Shown here piece by piece: positions 45,243 to 55,437 of a stretch of 64,000 bases of DNA. The notes beneath the pieces were generated by a model. That model saw only the letters and a program-made list of their open reading frames with translations. It did no database searches and was not told where the DNA came from. Numbering within the stretch: position 1 is the stretch's first letter; every line of letters begins with the position of its first letter. A program made the position numbers and the translations under genes. The DNA is from Rhizobium album (GTDB lineage: Bacteria > Pseudomonadota > Alphaproteobacteria > Rhizobiales > Rhizobiaceae), in contig NZ_QFBC01000007.1 in NCBI RefSeq assembly GCF_003122325.1, positions 238,818-302,817 on the forward strand. The letters are read 5' to 3'.

Positions 45243-46054
45243 GCGAACACGTGCCCGCCCTGCCCGTCTACACCCCGCCGAAGGCCCGCAGCCTGCTGGA
45301 GCCGCACCGGCTGTTCCTGATCGCCGTCTTCGCCGTCATCATCTTCTGCATCGTCTGGTTCATGCGCTGGGACTGGATCCCGCAATATCAGGGCCGGCTG
45401 CTCTACGGCATCGGCCAGACGCTGATCCTTTTGTTTTCGACGGCGATCGCCGGTTTCCTGTTTGCCGTGCCGCTCGGCCTGGTGCAGGTTACCGGACCGC
45501 GTCCGCTCGCCTGGCTTGCCAAGGGCTTCTGCACGCTGATCCGCGGCACGCCGCTGCTCTTGCAGCTCTGGCTGATCTATTACGGCCTCGGCTCGATCTT
45601 CGCGCAATATCCGGAGATCCGGCAATCCTTCCTCTGGCCTTATCTGCGCCAGGCCTGGCCTTACGGCTTCGTGACGCTGATGATTTCGTTTGCCGCCTAT
45701 GAAGGCGAAGTCATGCGCGGCGCCTTTGCCGGCGTGCCCAAAGGCGAGATCGAGGCCGCCAAGGCGTTCGGCATGCGCCGCTTCACGCTGTTTCGCCGCA
45801 TCTGGCTGCCGCGTGCCATCCATCGCGCCCTGCCGACGCTGACCGGCGAAACCGTGCTGCAGCTGAAATCGACGCCCCTGGTGGCGACCATCACCGTCAT
45901 CGATGTTTACGCGGTGATTTCCAAGGTAAGGCAGGATACCTATCTGACCTATGAGCCGCTATTGCTGCTGGCGCTCATCTACCTGTGCCTGACCGGCATG
46001 ATGATTGTGGCGTTCCGTTTCGTGGAAAACCGCATTCCAACCCGTGGTGCGTGA
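45239..46054 (+). CDS. Amino-acid ABC transporter permease 2
   Basis: A 271-residue HisM/OccM-like permease. After an about 25-residue cytosolic N-terminus come helices starting LFLIAVFAVIIFCIVWFMRW. The EAA motif is EAAKAFGMRRFTLFRRIWLPRAIHRA. Forms the heteromeric channel with permease 1. It ends one base before the ATG of the hydrolase gene. Confidence 0.92.
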   Translation: MSEHVPALPVYTPPKARSLLEPHRLFLIAVFAVIIFCIVWFMRWDWIPQYQGRLLYGIGQTLILLFSTAIAGFLFAVPLGLVQVTGPRPLAWLAKGFCTLIRGTPLLLQLWLIYYGLGSIFAQYPEIRQSFLWPYLRQAWPYGFVTLMISFAAYEGEVMRGAFAGVPKGEIEAAKAFGMRRFTLFRRIWLPRAIHRALPTLTGETVLQLKSTPLVATITVIDVYAVISKVRQDTYLTYEPLLLLALIYLCLTGMMIVAFRFVENRIPTRGA

Positions 46055-46055
46055 C

Positions 46056-47219
46056 ATGACCTATCAATTTCCGAATACCATGCCCGATCTCGTGGCGACC
46101 CGCCATTATCTCCACCAGTATCCGGAGATCGGCCTTTCGGAATTCAAGACCGCCGATTTCATCGCCGAACAGCTGACCGCCATGGGCTACGAGGTCACCC
46201 GCGGCCTGGCCAAGACCGGCATCGTCGCGACGCTGAAGAACGGCACGTCGGGCAAATCCGTCGGCATCCGCGCCGATATCGACGCGCTGCCGATCGTCGA
46301 GGAGACCGGCGCCGACTATGCCAGCAAACATCCCGGCATCATGCATGCCTGCGGCCATGACGGCCACACGACCATGCTGCTCGGCGCGGCCAAGATGATC
46401 GCCGAGCGGCGGAATTTCGACGGCACCATCCACCTGATCTTCCAGCCGGCCGAAGAAAACTTCGGCGGCGCCAAGATCATGATCGAGGAAGGCCTGTTCG
46501 AGCGCTTCCCCTGCGATGCCGTGTTCGGGCTGCACAACGATCCCGGCATTCCCTTCGGCCAGTTCGCCCTGCGTAACGGCCCGATCATGGCGGCGGTCGA
46601 CGAATGCCGCATCCGCATCAACGGCAAGGGCGGCCATGGCGCCGAGCCGCAGGAAACCGCCGATCCGATCGTCGCCGGCGCCAGCATCGTCATGGCGCTG
46701 CAGACCATCGTTTCGCGCAACATCCATCCGCTGGAGCCGGCGGTCGTCACCGTCGGCTCGTTCCATGGCGGCACGGCGAGCAACATCATTCCCGGTCATG
46801 TCGACATCGTCGTCGGCATCCGCTCCTACGATCCGAAAACGCGCGACGAACTGGAGCGCCGCATCACGCTGATCGCCGAACGGCAGGCCGAAAGCTACCG
46901 CATGACCGCCAGCGTCGATTACCAGCGCAGCTACAGCGCCACGGTCAACCACACGGAAGAAACGGATTTCCTGCGCCAGGTGGCAAGGAAATTCGCCGGC
47001 GAGGACAAGGTGGTCGAACTCGCCCGCCCGTTCATGGGCAGCGAGGATTTCGCTTACATGCTGGAAAAGCGGCCGGGGAGCTATTTCTTCCTGGGCACGC
47101 AGCGGACGCCGCACGATCCGCAACTGCACCACCCGAAATTCGATTTCAACGACGACATCCTGCCGATCGGCGCCGCCTTCTGGGTGGAACTCGCCGAAGC
47201 CTGGCTGCCGGCGAAATAG
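46056..47219 (+). CDS. M20-family amidohydrolase (hippurate-hydrolase-like)
   Basis: A 387-residue metallo-amidohydrolase. The metal site is in GIRADIDALPI...MHACGHDGHT, and the catalytic Glu is in QPAEENFGGAK. A dimerisation domain occupies about 180-295 and the last His is in the C-terminal third. The fold is HipO/N-acyl-amino-acid amidohydrolase. I chose the ATG at 46056 directly after the permease stop. As part of the ABC operon it probably deacylates the imported compound to give a free amino acid. Confidence 0.92.
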   Translation: MTYQFPNTMPDLVATRHYLHQYPEIGLSEFKTADFIAEQLTAMGYEVTRGLAKTGIVATLKNGTSGKSVGIRADIDALPIVEETGADYASKHPGIMHACGHDGHTTMLLGAAKMIAERRNFDGTIHLIFQPAEENFGGAKIMIEEGLFERFPCDAVFGLHNDPGIPFGQFALRNGPIMAAVDECRIRINGKGGHGAEPQETADPIVAGASIVMALQTIVSRNIHPLEPAVVTVGSFHGGTASNIIPGHVDIVVGIRSYDPKTRDELERRITLIAERQAESYRMTASVDYQRSYSATVNHTEETDFLRQVARKFAGEDKVVELARPFMGSEDFAYMLEKRPGSYFFLGTQRTPHDPQLHHPKFDFNDDILPIGAAFWVELAEAWLPAK

Positions 47220-47226
47220 ACGCAAG

Positions 47227-47256
47227 AGTTTCGGCCGTCGAAAGTCGGCCGAAACT
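47227..47256. terminator. Perfect hairpin after the M20 gene
   Basis: AGTTTCGGCC (47227-47236) and GGCCGAAACT (47247-47256) form an uninterrupted 10-bp stem around a 10-base loop. It lies eight bases past the M20 stop and faces a convergent small gene. There is no T-run, so termination is likely but not proven. Confidence 0.65.
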
Positions 47257-47268
47257 AGCTGGAACTAG

Positions 47269-47421
47269 TCAGGGGAAAACACCACAGACCACGGCTGCGA
47301 CGAACAGGAAAGCGGCAACGAACAATCCGTTGTTCAGCAAGGTCACGAACTTCTGGCGCCGGGTAAACACACGGCCGCGGACGGGCTGCTTCGGGCTGAT
47401 GACAGTCTGGTAATGTGCCAT
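47269..47421 (-). CDS. 50-residue single-pass membrane protein
   Basis: The frame starts at ATG 47421 with GGAGGA upstream and codes MAHYQTVISPKQPVRGRVF followed by one C-terminal transmembrane helix (LFVAAFLFVAAVVCGVF). The basic linker RRQK before the helix suggests the N-terminus is cytosolic. I do not recognise the family. It is convergent with the M20 gene. Confidence 0.65.
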   Translation of the reverse strand: MAHYQTVISPKQPVRGRVFTRRQKFVTLLNNGLFVAAFLFVAAVVCGVFP

Positions 47422-47517
47422 GGATTCCTCCGATGCATCGATGTTCGACATCAGTTCTCCGGTTTTTCTCGCAGGCAACGAACGACCATGCCGATCGTTC
47501 CCGCTATTCTCTTATTC

Positions 47518-47548
47518 ATAGAGTATCTCTATCGCTTTTATAGAGATA
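47518..47548. repeat. Alternating inverted repeats able to form two exclusive hairpins
   Basis: ATAGAG (47518-47523), CTCTAT (47527-47532) and ATAGAG (47540-47545) alternate. The middle arm can pair with either neighbour. The second pairing extends to a 9-bp perfect stem, TATCTCTAT with ATAGAGATA. It lies between two small minus-strand genes. Confidence 0.6.
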
Positions 47549-47606
47549 ATTTTCCGTCTTCCTGACACGGAGGGGAAAATTCACCCGATCGGCAAGGAAA
47601 AGGCAC

Positions 47607-47789
47607 TCAATAAAAGACGTGCCATGGCCAGAGCATAGGCCGTTCTTCGTCGTCTTTGTGTGTTCCATTCCCGGTCGTTTCGAAAACCGGCTTCGCCTTC
47701 CTGGCCTTTGCCGGTGCCGGCACTGCAGCGTCCGGCGAAACGGGATACGGAGACAGATAACCAAGGGTCAGTCCACCGAGATAGAACAT
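47607..47789 (-). CDS. 60-residue protein of unknown function
   Basis: The frame starts at ATG 47789, preceded by AGAGGTG, and codes MFYLGGLTLGYLSPYPVSPD then a charged, Pro/Ala/Lys-rich tail ending WPWHVFY. It has a short hydrophobic N-terminus, too short for a certain transmembrane helix. No family recognised. An alternative start lies five codons upstream. Support is the ribosome site only, so confidence is modest. Confidence 0.45.
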   Translation of the reverse strand: MFYLGGLTLGYLSPYPVSPDAAVPAPAKARKAKPVFETTGNGTHKDDEERPMLWPWHVFY

Positions 47790-48086
47790 AAGCACCTCTT
47801 TCAAGCGATCTCCAATGACACAATCATGCCATATTTGGGACCGGAGTCAACTATGTCTAGTCTTTTTGTCGATAATTAATATGCCGCTAACCATCCTGGA
47901 TAACCAAAAAGAACAGCCTGAAATTGAATCTTCGAAATCGGCCGCACGCCTTAGCAATTCAGGATTTAAAGCGATCGGCATACTCTCTCAAAGCCGCTGC
48001 AAAGCATGGCAAAGAAGGTTTCCTTAACGGACTTCCCGCACCATGCCTGCCGATAACCATGACGCAATCCGCCGCAGAGTCCCCTC

Positions 48087-49862
48087 ATGAACCCGGTTCG
48101 GTCCGAGCGAGAATTCCAGAACATCTTCCGTCGATTGCAACTCGCACTTGAATCCTCGCGGATCGGCGTCTGGGAGCACGACCCGCAAACCGACGAGGTC
48201 CTGTGGGACCTGCAGATGCATGCCCTGTACCAGACGGGGCGCACCGACCCGATCGTGCATGCCGACGACTGGACGAAGGCGCTTCATCCCGACGACACTC
48301 AAAAAGCGATGGCGGATTTCACCCAGGCCGTGGCGCACAAGGGCGCCTATTCCTCCGATTTCCGCATCGTGCTGCCGAACGGCGACATCAGGCACATCCG
48401 CTCCCGTGCCCATTATTTCGAGGAGGCCGGCCGCGCCACCCTGATCGGCGCCGAGTGGGACATCACCGCCGACATCCACCTCAACCGCGAACTGACGCTG
48501 CAGAAAGCCATCGCCGAAAGGCGGGCCATCGCGCTGGAGCGCAGCCACGCGCAGATCGAACATGCTGCCGACCACGATTACCTGACCGGCCTTCCCAACC
48601 GCCGCTATTTCGACCGGCGGCTTGCCGAACTGTGCGAAGGCGGGAGAGCGCGCAGCCTGGCGATCCTGCATATCGATCTCGACAATTTCAAAGCCGTCAA
48701 CGACACCCACGGCCATGCCGCCGGCGATGCGGTGCTGATGGCGACGGCACAGATCCTGCGCAACGCCGCGCCGGCAGGCAGCTTCGCCTCGAGGGTCGGC
48801 GGCGACGAGTTCATCCTCATGCTGCCGGATTTCGGATCGACCGACGAGGCCATGGCGCTGGCTCGCGCTCTGGCCCGCCGGCACAAGGCGGGCGTGATGC
48901 ATGACGGCACGCTGCTGAAAACCAGCCTCTCCATCGGTCTCGCCTGGACGACGGACGGGAACACCGCGTCGCTTCTGGCCGATTCCGACATCGCCCTTTA
49001 TGCCGCCAAGAAGAACGGCCGCGGCCGGATCGAACGCTTCCTGCCGGCCATGAAAGAGCAACTGATCCGCGAGCGCCTTTTGACCGAGCAGTTGAAGCAG
49101 GGCCTGGAGAATGGCGACCTCGTTCCTTATTACCAGGTGCAGGTCGATGCCCGCACGCGCGCCGTGGTGGCGATGGAGGCATTGGTCCGCTGGCAGCATC
49201 CGGAGCATGGCTTGCTCCTGCCTGAAGCCTTCCTGGACATTGTCGCCGACGGCGACCTCGCCGCTCAACTTGACGAAACCGTCCTGCTTCGGGTTCTCGC
49301 CGATCGCCTTGTTTGGCAATCCGCGGGAATTGCCGTGCCGCGAATCTCCATCAACATCTCCGCCGGCCGGCTCGCCGAACCCAGCCTGCTGCAGCAGCTC
49401 GCCAAGCTGCATATCGAACCGGATGCCATAAGTTTCGAATTGCTGGAAACCATCTTTCTCGACGAACTCGACGATACAGCGCTCTCCAATATCCAGAAGC
49501 TGAAGCATATGGGTATCGATGTCGAGTTCGACGATTTCGGCTCGGGCCATGCCTCCATCGTCGGTCTCGTCAAGCTGAAGCCCAAGCGTCTCAAAATAGA
49601 CCGGCGGCTGGTGTTTCCGATTGTCGCCTCGGCGGAACAGACCAGCCTGGTCAGTTCTATCGTCGACATCGCCAGGACGCTGAATATCGAAGTCATCGCA
49701 GAAGGCGTGGAAACGCTGGAACATGCCGAGATACTGGCCGATCTCGGTTGTCAGATCCTCCAGGGTTATGCGATTGCCTTTCCGTTGTCGGCCGTCGATC
49801 TCGGCGCCTATCTCCGCCAGCACGGCAAGCAGGCTGCGCTGGCGGTGCTGCACGACACCTGA
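48087..49862 (+). CDS. Diguanylate cyclase/phosphodiesterase (PAS-GGDEF-EAL)
   Basis: A 591-residue cytosolic c-di-GMP enzyme. A PAS sensor domain (about 5-130) with a PAC-like end is followed by GGDEF (about 160-310, with intact RVGGDEFIL) and EAL (about 330-580). The EAL residues look complete: MEALVRW, NISAG, the Glu in FELLET, DDFGSG, the Lys in KIDRR and EGVE. Both activities could work. There is no membrane segment, so it would sense a soluble signal. Lies alone upstream of the peptide transporter operon. Confidence 0.95.
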   Translation: MNPVRSEREFQNIFRRLQLALESSRIGVWEHDPQTDEVLWDLQMHALYQTGRTDPIVHADDWTKALHPDDTQKAMADFTQAVAHKGAYSSDFRIVLPNGDIRHIRSRAHYFEEAGRATLIGAEWDITADIHLNRELTLQKAIAERRAIALERSHAQIEHAADHDYLTGLPNRRYFDRRLAELCEGGRARSLAILHIDLDNFKAVNDTHGHAAGDAVLMATAQILRNAAPAGSFASRVGGDEFILMLPDFGSTDEAMALARALARRHKAGVMHDGTLLKTSLSIGLAWTTDGNTASLLADSDIALYAAKKNGRGRIERFLPAMKEQLIRERLLTEQLKQGLENGDLVPYYQVQVDARTRAVVAMEALVRWQHPEHGLLLPEAFLDIVADGDLAAQLDETVLLRVLADRLVWQSAGIAVPRISINISAGRLAEPSLLQQLAKLHIEPDAISFELLETIFLDELDDTALSNIQKLKHMGIDVEFDDFGSGHASIVGLVKLKPKRLKIDRRLVFPIVASAEQTSLVSSIVDIARTLNIEVIAEGVETLEHAEILADLGCQILQGYAIAFPLSAVDLGAYLRQHGKQAALAVLHDT

Positions 49863-49998
49863 CCGCAAACTTTTTGCGTGAATTATTCGAACCTAAATCA
49901 CCCATACATTTGTAAATGCACTATAAAGATGCTTGCCTTCGCACGCGATTTCGCCTTCTCTTGGGTTTCCACAACTGAAAATAAAAAGGGGAGAAACC

Positions 49999-51600
49999 AT
50001 GAAGGCATTCACGTTCAATCGTCATGTTGCGGCCCTGCTGCTCGGCTCGATGCTGATCGGCGCCAGTCCGGCGCTGGCCGAAACCGTCCTTCATCGCGGC
50101 AATGCCGGCGAGCCGCAGACGCTCGACCAGGCGCACACCTCCATCAACATCGAGGAATTCATCCTCAAGGATCTCTATGAAGGCCTGACGATCTACGACG
50201 CCGGCGGCAAGATCGTGCCCGGCGCGGCGGAAAGCTGGACGGTCTCCGACGACGGCACCGTCTATACCTTCAAGCTGCGCGACAACGGCAAGTGGTCGGA
50301 CGGCTCGCCGGTGACGGCGGACGACTTCGTCTTCTCCTTCCAGCGTGTCGAGGATCCGAAGACGGCTGCCGGCTACGCCAACATCCTCTATCCCGTGAAG
50401 AATGCCGAAAAGGTCAACAAGGGCGAAGTCGCCGTCGACCAGCTCGGCATCAAGGCCGTCGACGCCAGGACGCTGGAAATCACCCTGGAGCGCCCGACAC
50501 CCTTCTTCCTCGAACTTTTGGCGCACCAGACGGCGCTGCCGGTCAGCAAGGCAAGCGTCGAGAAGAACGGCGCCGACTTCGTCAAGCCCGGCATCATGGT
50601 GTCGAACGGCGCCTTCAAGCTCGTCAGCCACGTGCCGAACGACAATCTTGTCGTCGAGAAGAATCCGAACCACTGGGACGCCGCCAACGTCAAGCTGGAC
50701 AAGGTGATCTTCTATCCGATCGACGACCAGGCCGCCTCGATCCGCCGCTTCGAGGCCAAGGAGATGGACCTCGTCTACAATTTCTCGGCCGACCAGATCG
50801 ATCGCCTGCGCACGGCTTACAACAGCCAGGTGCACGTCTCGCCGACGCTCGCCACCTATTATTACGCCTTCGACACCCGCAGCGAACCCTATAGCGACGT
50901 CCGCGTGCGCCGGGCGCTGTCCATGGCCGTCGACCGCGACTTTCTGGCCAAGGAAATCTACAGCGGCTCGCAGATCCCGGCCTACTCCATGGTGCCGCCC
51001 GGCATCGAGAGTTACGGCGAACCGTCGCGGGCCGATTTCGCCGGAGACTCGCAGCTGGATCGCGAGGACAAGGCCGTCGCCCTGATGAAGGAAGCCGGCT
51101 ACGGCGAAGGCGGCAAGCCGCTCGCCATCGAGATCCGCTACAACACCAACCCGAACCACGAGCGGGTCGCCACCGCCGTCGCCGACATGTGGAAGAACAC
51201 CTTCGGCGCCACCGTGACCATGGTCAATCTCGACGTCTCCTCGCATTACGCCTACCTGCAGGAAGGCGGCAAGTTCAACGTCGCCCGCGCCGGCTGGGTG
51301 GCGGATTACGCCGATGCCGAAAACTTCCTGGCGCTCAGCGTCAGCACCAACAAGACCTTCAACTACGGCAGCTTCAACAATCCCGAATTCGACGCCCTCA
51401 TGAAAAAATCCTATGAGGAACGCGATCCGGCCGCTCGCTCGAAGGTGCTGCATGAGGCGGAAGCCCTGCTGATGCAGGAACAGCCGGTCGCGCCGCTGCT
51501 CACCCAGGCCGATCTCTGGATGGTCTCCGACCGCGTCAAGGGCTGGGAAGACAACGCCGCCAACCAGCATCTCAGCCGCTTCCTGAGCGTTTCCGAATAA
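49999..51600 (+). CDS. Oligopeptide ABC transporter binding protein (OppA/DppA family)
   Basis: A 533-residue family 5 binding protein. A Sec signal peptide ends near residue 26 (SPALA|ETV). The N-terminal RGNAGEPQTLDQAHTS and the later DPKTAAGYANILYPVKNAEK are typical of OppA-like proteins. The ATG at 49999 has GGGGAGAAA upstream; a 22-residue upstream extension is rejected. It heads the binding protein - permease - permease - ATPase operon. Confidence 0.93.
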   Translation: MKAFTFNRHVAALLLGSMLIGASPALAETVLHRGNAGEPQTLDQAHTSINIEEFILKDLYEGLTIYDAGGKIVPGAAESWTVSDDGTVYTFKLRDNGKWSDGSPVTADDFVFSFQRVEDPKTAAGYANILYPVKNAEKVNKGEVAVDQLGIKAVDARTLEITLERPTPFFLELLAHQTALPVSKASVEKNGADFVKPGIMVSNGAFKLVSHVPNDNLVVEKNPNHWDAANVKLDKVIFYPIDDQAASIRRFEAKEMDLVYNFSADQIDRLRTAYNSQVHVSPTLATYYYAFDTRSEPYSDVRVRRALSMAVDRDFLAKEIYSGSQIPAYSMVPPGIESYGEPSRADFAGDSQLDREDKAVALMKEAGYGEGGKPLAIEIRYNTNPNHERVATAVADMWKNTFGATVTMVNLDVSSHYAYLQEGGKFNVARAGWVADYADAENFLALSVSTNKTFNYGSFNNPEFDALMKKSYEERDPAARSKVLHEAEALLMQEQPVAPLLTQADLWMVSDRVKGWEDNAANQHLSRFLSVSE

Positions 51601-51669
51601 TCAGGACCCTTTTGGCGCACGGCCGGTCGACGTCTGTGCGCCAACCCGGGAGAGTGCGGGAGCGCCGCC

Positions 51670-52593
51670 ATGATTTCCTTCGTGCTGCGACGGCTGGCGA
51701 GCGCCGTGCCAACGCTGTTCATCGTCGTCACCATCTCATTCTTCCTGATGCGATTCGCGCCGGGCGGTCCCTTCAACCTCGAACGGCCGCTGCCGCCGGC
51801 GACGATGGCCAACCTGGTCCGGACCTACCAGCTCGACCAGCCGCTGTGGCGGCAATACCTCACCTATCTCGGCAATGCGGTGACCGGCGATTTCGGCCCG
51901 AGCTATATCTACAAGGACAACAGCGTCGCCGAGCTGATCGGCAAGGGCCTGCCCTATTCCATCGAACTCGGCTTCTACGCCCTGCTCCTGGCACTCATCG
52001 GCGGCGTGCTGGCCGGGACGATCGCTGCCCTTCGGCAGAACAGCACGCTCGATTTCACCATCATGTCTCTGTCGACCATCGGCGTCACCGTGCCGAATTT
52101 TGTCATCGGACCCGTCCTGACGCTCATCTTCGCCGTCTTCCTGTCGCTGTTGCCCGCCGGCGGCTGGGGCGACGGGTCGCTGCGTTTTCTCATCCTGCCG
52201 ATGATCGCGCTGGCCTTGCCGCAACTCGCCGTCTTCGCGCGGCTGACGCGGGGCTCGATGATCGAGGCGCTGCACACCGATCACATCCGCACCGCCCGCG
52301 CCTACGGCCTGCCGCCGCGGGTCGTCGTCGTCACCCATGCGATGCGCGCAGCCATGCTGCCGGTGGTTTCTTACCTGGCACCCTGCGCCGCAGCGCTGCT
52401 GACCGGCTCGGCCGTGGTCGAGACGATCTTCACCATTCCCGGTGTCGGCCGCTATTTCGTGCTCGGCGCCCTCAACCGCGACTATACGCTGGTGATGGGC
52501 ACGGTGGTGCTGATCGCCATCTTCGTCATCCTCTTCAACCTTGTGGTCGATATCCTCTACGGCCTGCTGGATCCGAGGGTTCGCCATGACTGA
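51670..52593 (+). CDS. Oligopeptide ABC transporter permease (OppB/DppB-like)
   Basis: A 307-residue permease. It starts MISFVLRRLASAVPTLFIVV, the typical DppB/OppB first helix. The BPD motif RTARAYGLPPRVVVVTHAMRAAMLPV is near the C-terminal third. It overlaps the next permease by eight bases (ATGACTGA). Confidence 0.93.
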   Translation: MISFVLRRLASAVPTLFIVVTISFFLMRFAPGGPFNLERPLPPATMANLVRTYQLDQPLWRQYLTYLGNAVTGDFGPSYIYKDNSVAELIGKGLPYSIELGFYALLLALIGGVLAGTIAALRQNSTLDFTIMSLSTIGVTVPNFVIGPVLTLIFAVFLSLLPAGGWGDGSLRFLILPMIALALPQLAVFARLTRGSMIEALHTDHIRTARAYGLPPRVVVVTHAMRAAMLPVVSYLAPCAAALLTGSAVVETIFTIPGVGRYFVLGALNRDYTLVMGTVVLIAIFVILFNLVVDILYGLLDPRVRHD

Positions 52594-53704
52594 CGCGGCC
52601 GCCCCCCGTTCCGTCAAGAGCCGCAGCCTCGTGCAGCTTGCCGCGTTGCGCTTCCGGCGCAACAAGCCGGCACTCGGCGGCCTGATCATGCTTGCCCTGG
52701 TCGCCCTGTTCTCCTTTGCCGGTCCTTCCGTCATCGGCCACAGCTACGACCAGGTCTTCCCCTCCTATGTCTCGGTGCCGCCGAGCCTCGAACCGCGGCC
52801 GCAGGCCGATACGCTGAAGGACGTGATGGAGAGCGTGGCGACGCGCGCCCGCGTTTCGCTGAAGGAATTTACCGTCGACGGCAACAGTTTTGCCGCTACC
52901 GTCACCGCCGAACAGCCGATCGATCCGCGCACGACGCGCTACTTCGACCGCGCCAACGAATTCGACAACACCGAAGTCGCCGCCACCGAAGACGACGGCC
53001 GCACGCTGAAACTGACCGGCACCGTGGCACGCGAATATTTCCTGTTCGGCACCGACAGCAACGGCCGCGACCTGCTCGCCCGCGTCATGCTCGGCGGTCA
53101 GATCTCGCTTTCCGTCGGCCTGCTGGCGAGCCTCGTTTCGCTGACCATCGGCGTGCTCTACGGCTCGATCTCCGGTTATCTCGGCGGACGCGTCGACAAT
53201 GTCATGATGCGTTTCGTCGAAATCCTCTATTCGCTGCCCTTCGTTTTCCTCGTGGTGGTGCTCGTCGTCTTTTTCGGCCGCAGCTTCATCCTGATCTTCC
53301 TGGTGATCGGCGCGGTGGAGTGGCTGGACATGGCCCGCATCGTCCGCGGCCAGACGCTGGCGCTGAAACGGCGCGAATTCGTCGGTGCCGCCCAGGCGCT
53401 CGGCCTTAGCGACTGGCAGATCATTCGCCGGCACATCATTCCCAATACCATCGGTCCGGTGGTGGTTTTCGTTACGGTGGTGGTGCCGAAGGTCATCCTG
53501 CTCGAAAGCTTCCTGTCCTTCCTCGGCCTCGGGGTGCAGGCGCCGCTGACGAGCTGGGGCGTGCTGATCGCCGAAGGCGCCAACAACATGCAGTCGGCGC
53601 CCTGGCTGCTGATCTTCCCTGCCATCTTTTTCGTCGTCACGCTGTTTTCGCTGAATTTCGTCGGCGACGGCCTTCGCGACGCGCTTGATCCGAAGGACCG
53701 CTGA
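52586..53704 (+). CDS. Oligopeptide ABC transporter permease (OppC-like, with long periplasmic loop)
   Basis: A 372-residue permease, longer than a typical DppC because an about 110-residue periplasmic segment lies between helices 1 and 2. After the N-terminal RRNKPALGG motif come membrane helices and GAAQALGLSDWQIIRRHIIPNTIGPV. The long insertion is a known OppC variant. I chose the start at 52586, where it overlaps the previous gene. Confidence 0.92.
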   Translation: MTDAAAPRSVKSRSLVQLAALRFRRNKPALGGLIMLALVALFSFAGPSVIGHSYDQVFPSYVSVPPSLEPRPQADTLKDVMESVATRARVSLKEFTVDGNSFAATVTAEQPIDPRTTRYFDRANEFDNTEVAATEDDGRTLKLTGTVAREYFLFGTDSNGRDLLARVMLGGQISLSVGLLASLVSLTIGVLYGSISGYLGGRVDNVMMRFVEILYSLPFVFLVVVLVVFFGRSFILIFLVIGAVEWLDMARIVRGQTLALKRREFVGAAQALGLSDWQIIRRHIIPNTIGPVVVFVTVVVPKVILLESFLSFLGLGVQAPLTSWGVLIAEGANNMQSAPWLLIFPAIFFVVTLFSLNFVGDGLRDALDPKDR

Positions 53705-53706
53705 CG

Positions 53707-55311
<1,605 letters not shown>

Positions 55312-55437
55312 GCCGCGACCGCGCACCGGCCAACCTGTCCGGCGCCGATCTCCGGAAGACAATGATTTCCAAAGCCGGCCTTTTCTTTTGAAAGGACTGT
55401 CCTACATTGCCTTGACCCTTGTTTTTACGGATACAGC

